This document shows, one piece after another, positions 63,630 to 64,000 of a DNA stretch of 64,000 nucleotides. Source of the DNA: Nakamurella panacisegetis. GTDB taxonomy: Bacteria; Actinomycetota; Actinomycetes; Mycobacteriales; Nakamurellaceae. Below the pieces are notes generated by a model, which saw nothing but the letters and a program-made list of their open reading frames with translations, had not been told where the DNA came from and did not search any database. Position numbers and translations under genes: made by a program. The stretch spans positions 4,437,501 through 4,501,500 of the forward strand of contig NZ_LT629710.1 in assembly GCF_900104535.1 (NCBI RefSeq), read 5' to 3'. Position 1 is the stretch's first letter. The number at the start of each line of letters is the position of its first letter.

Positions 63630-64000
63630 CCGCCGGCCAGCACCCGGTCGGCCCAAGCGGCGACGGCGACCCGGTCGATCTTCGAGTTGTGCCGGATGTC
63701 CAGTGGGAGTTGGTGTTTCACCAGAACGGCGGCGATCGGGGCGCCGGCCGCATCCCGGACCGCGTCGGTCAATTCCGTCGAGGCCAGGGCCCGGCCCGGC
63801 CCGGTGAGCACGGCGACCACCTGCTGAGAGCCGACCGGTCCCACTCCGACGACCGCGGCCGCGCGGTCGGCTCCGGTGGCCTTCAGCGCCGCCTCGATGC
63901 GCTGCTCGATGCCGACCGGGGTCACCGGGCCGCCGGGGGCACTGATCACGTGCTGGAGACGACCCTGGATCCACAGTCGGCCGCTCTCGTCCAGGTATCC
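63626..64000 (-). CDS. AMP-binding enzyme, C-terminal fragment (OleC-like)
   Basis: The last 124 residues of an ANL-superfamily adenylate-forming enzyme run to the window edge. The visible part is the C-terminal lid domain: GRLWIQGRLQHVISAPGG, GIEQRIEAALKATGADRAAAVVG and the ending LPLDIRHNSKIDRVAVAAWADR. The DIRHN-K-I-R..VA.WA pattern at the end recalls OleC, a beta-lactone synthetase in long-chain olefin biosynthesis, and fatty-acyl-CoA synthetases. The stop overlaps the start of the OleD-like gene. The N-terminal part and any OleB fusion lie beyond the window. Confidence 0.75.
   Translation of the reverse strand, partial: GYLDESGRLWIQGRLQHVISAPGGPVTPVGIEQRIEAALKATGADRAAAVVGVGPVGSQQVVAVLTGPGRALASTELTDAVRDAAGAPIAAVLVKHQLPLDIRHNSKIDRVAVAAWADRVLAGG

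Overview
The window is GC-rich DNA with strongly G/C-biased third codon positions, frequent GTG and TTG starts, many 1-4 nt start/stop overlaps and several probable leaderless promoters. With the gene families present (DUF5709, DUF3097, SCO4848 family, acVLRF1, DUF222/13E12 HNH, OpcA, MptB, a MabA/InhA pair) this points to an actinobacterium, probably a Nakamurella- or Frankia-like actinomycete. No rRNA, tRNA, CRISPR array, insertion sequence or prophage was found. The window opens inside a sensor kinase gene and closes inside an acyl-AMP ligase gene.

Layout. 1-7.5 kb is variable: a kinase/NarL regulator pair, DUF5709, a VOC protein with a MarR regulator, NDH-2, a DUF998 membrane protein, and a translationally coupled P1 peptidase/M20 hydrolase pair. 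7.5-9.8 kb holds two copies of an 80-bp dyad element followed by a DUF222/HNH gene with a LexA-type promoter. 9.9-13.7 kb has SPFH-NfeD, DUF3097 and an unknown protein. 13.8-23.9 kb carries csbD, fabG-inhA, moxR-DUF58-VWA, a MobA-like gene, an NlpC/P60 cell wall hydrolase and two membrane proteins. 24-31.2 kb has acnA-acnR, a TRIC channel, an enoyl-CoA hydratase, a small HTH protein and an ABC-F ATPase. 31.3-39.2 kb holds tex, acVLRF1, dgt, an EamA exporter and a SulP transporter. 39.5-46.3 kb is the suf Fe-S assembly operon. 46.4-53.8 kb has mptB, an ABC exporter, ctaA, a GH20 hexosaminidase and ctaB. 54.1-61.3 kb is tkt-tal-zwf-opcA-pgl. 61.4-64 kb has mdh, a small membrane protein and an OleD-like/OleC-like pair.

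From about 13.8 kb to 61 kb the order recalls, from memory, the Mycobacterium tuberculosis Rv1445c-Rv1484 region (pgl, opcA, zwf, tal, tkt, ctaB, ctaA, ABC pair, mptB, sufR-B-D-C-S-U-T, echA12, small HTH, ABC-F, acnR, acn, ripA, moxR1, DUF58, VWA, mabA, inhA). Relative to that core, tex/acVLRF1/dgt/EamA/SulP, a GH20 enzyme and mobA appear as local insertions.

How the parts work together. The suf operon makes Fe-S clusters and appears to be read by its own Fe-S regulator: a sequence matching the SufR operator lies across the sufR -10 element and start codon, and an IdeR/DtxR-like box lies further upstream. Aconitase, an Fe-S enzyme, is followed by its TetR-type repressor AcnR, with a matching operator inside the acnA promoter. 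CtaA/CtaB make heme A for cytochrome oxidase and NDH-2 feeds the same respiratory chain. The tkt-pgl block supplies NADPH and pentoses, while FabG/InhA, MptB and the NlpC/P60 protein serve the envelope.

No clearly undescribed multi-gene system was found. The most unusual signals are the 80-bp dyad elements, the LexA-like leaderless promoter of the HNH gene, the lysine/alanine tail on OpcA, the histidine-rich arm on the SufT-like protein, the Excalibur domain inside the NlpC/P60 protein, and a perfect 40-bp palindrome between tal and zwf.
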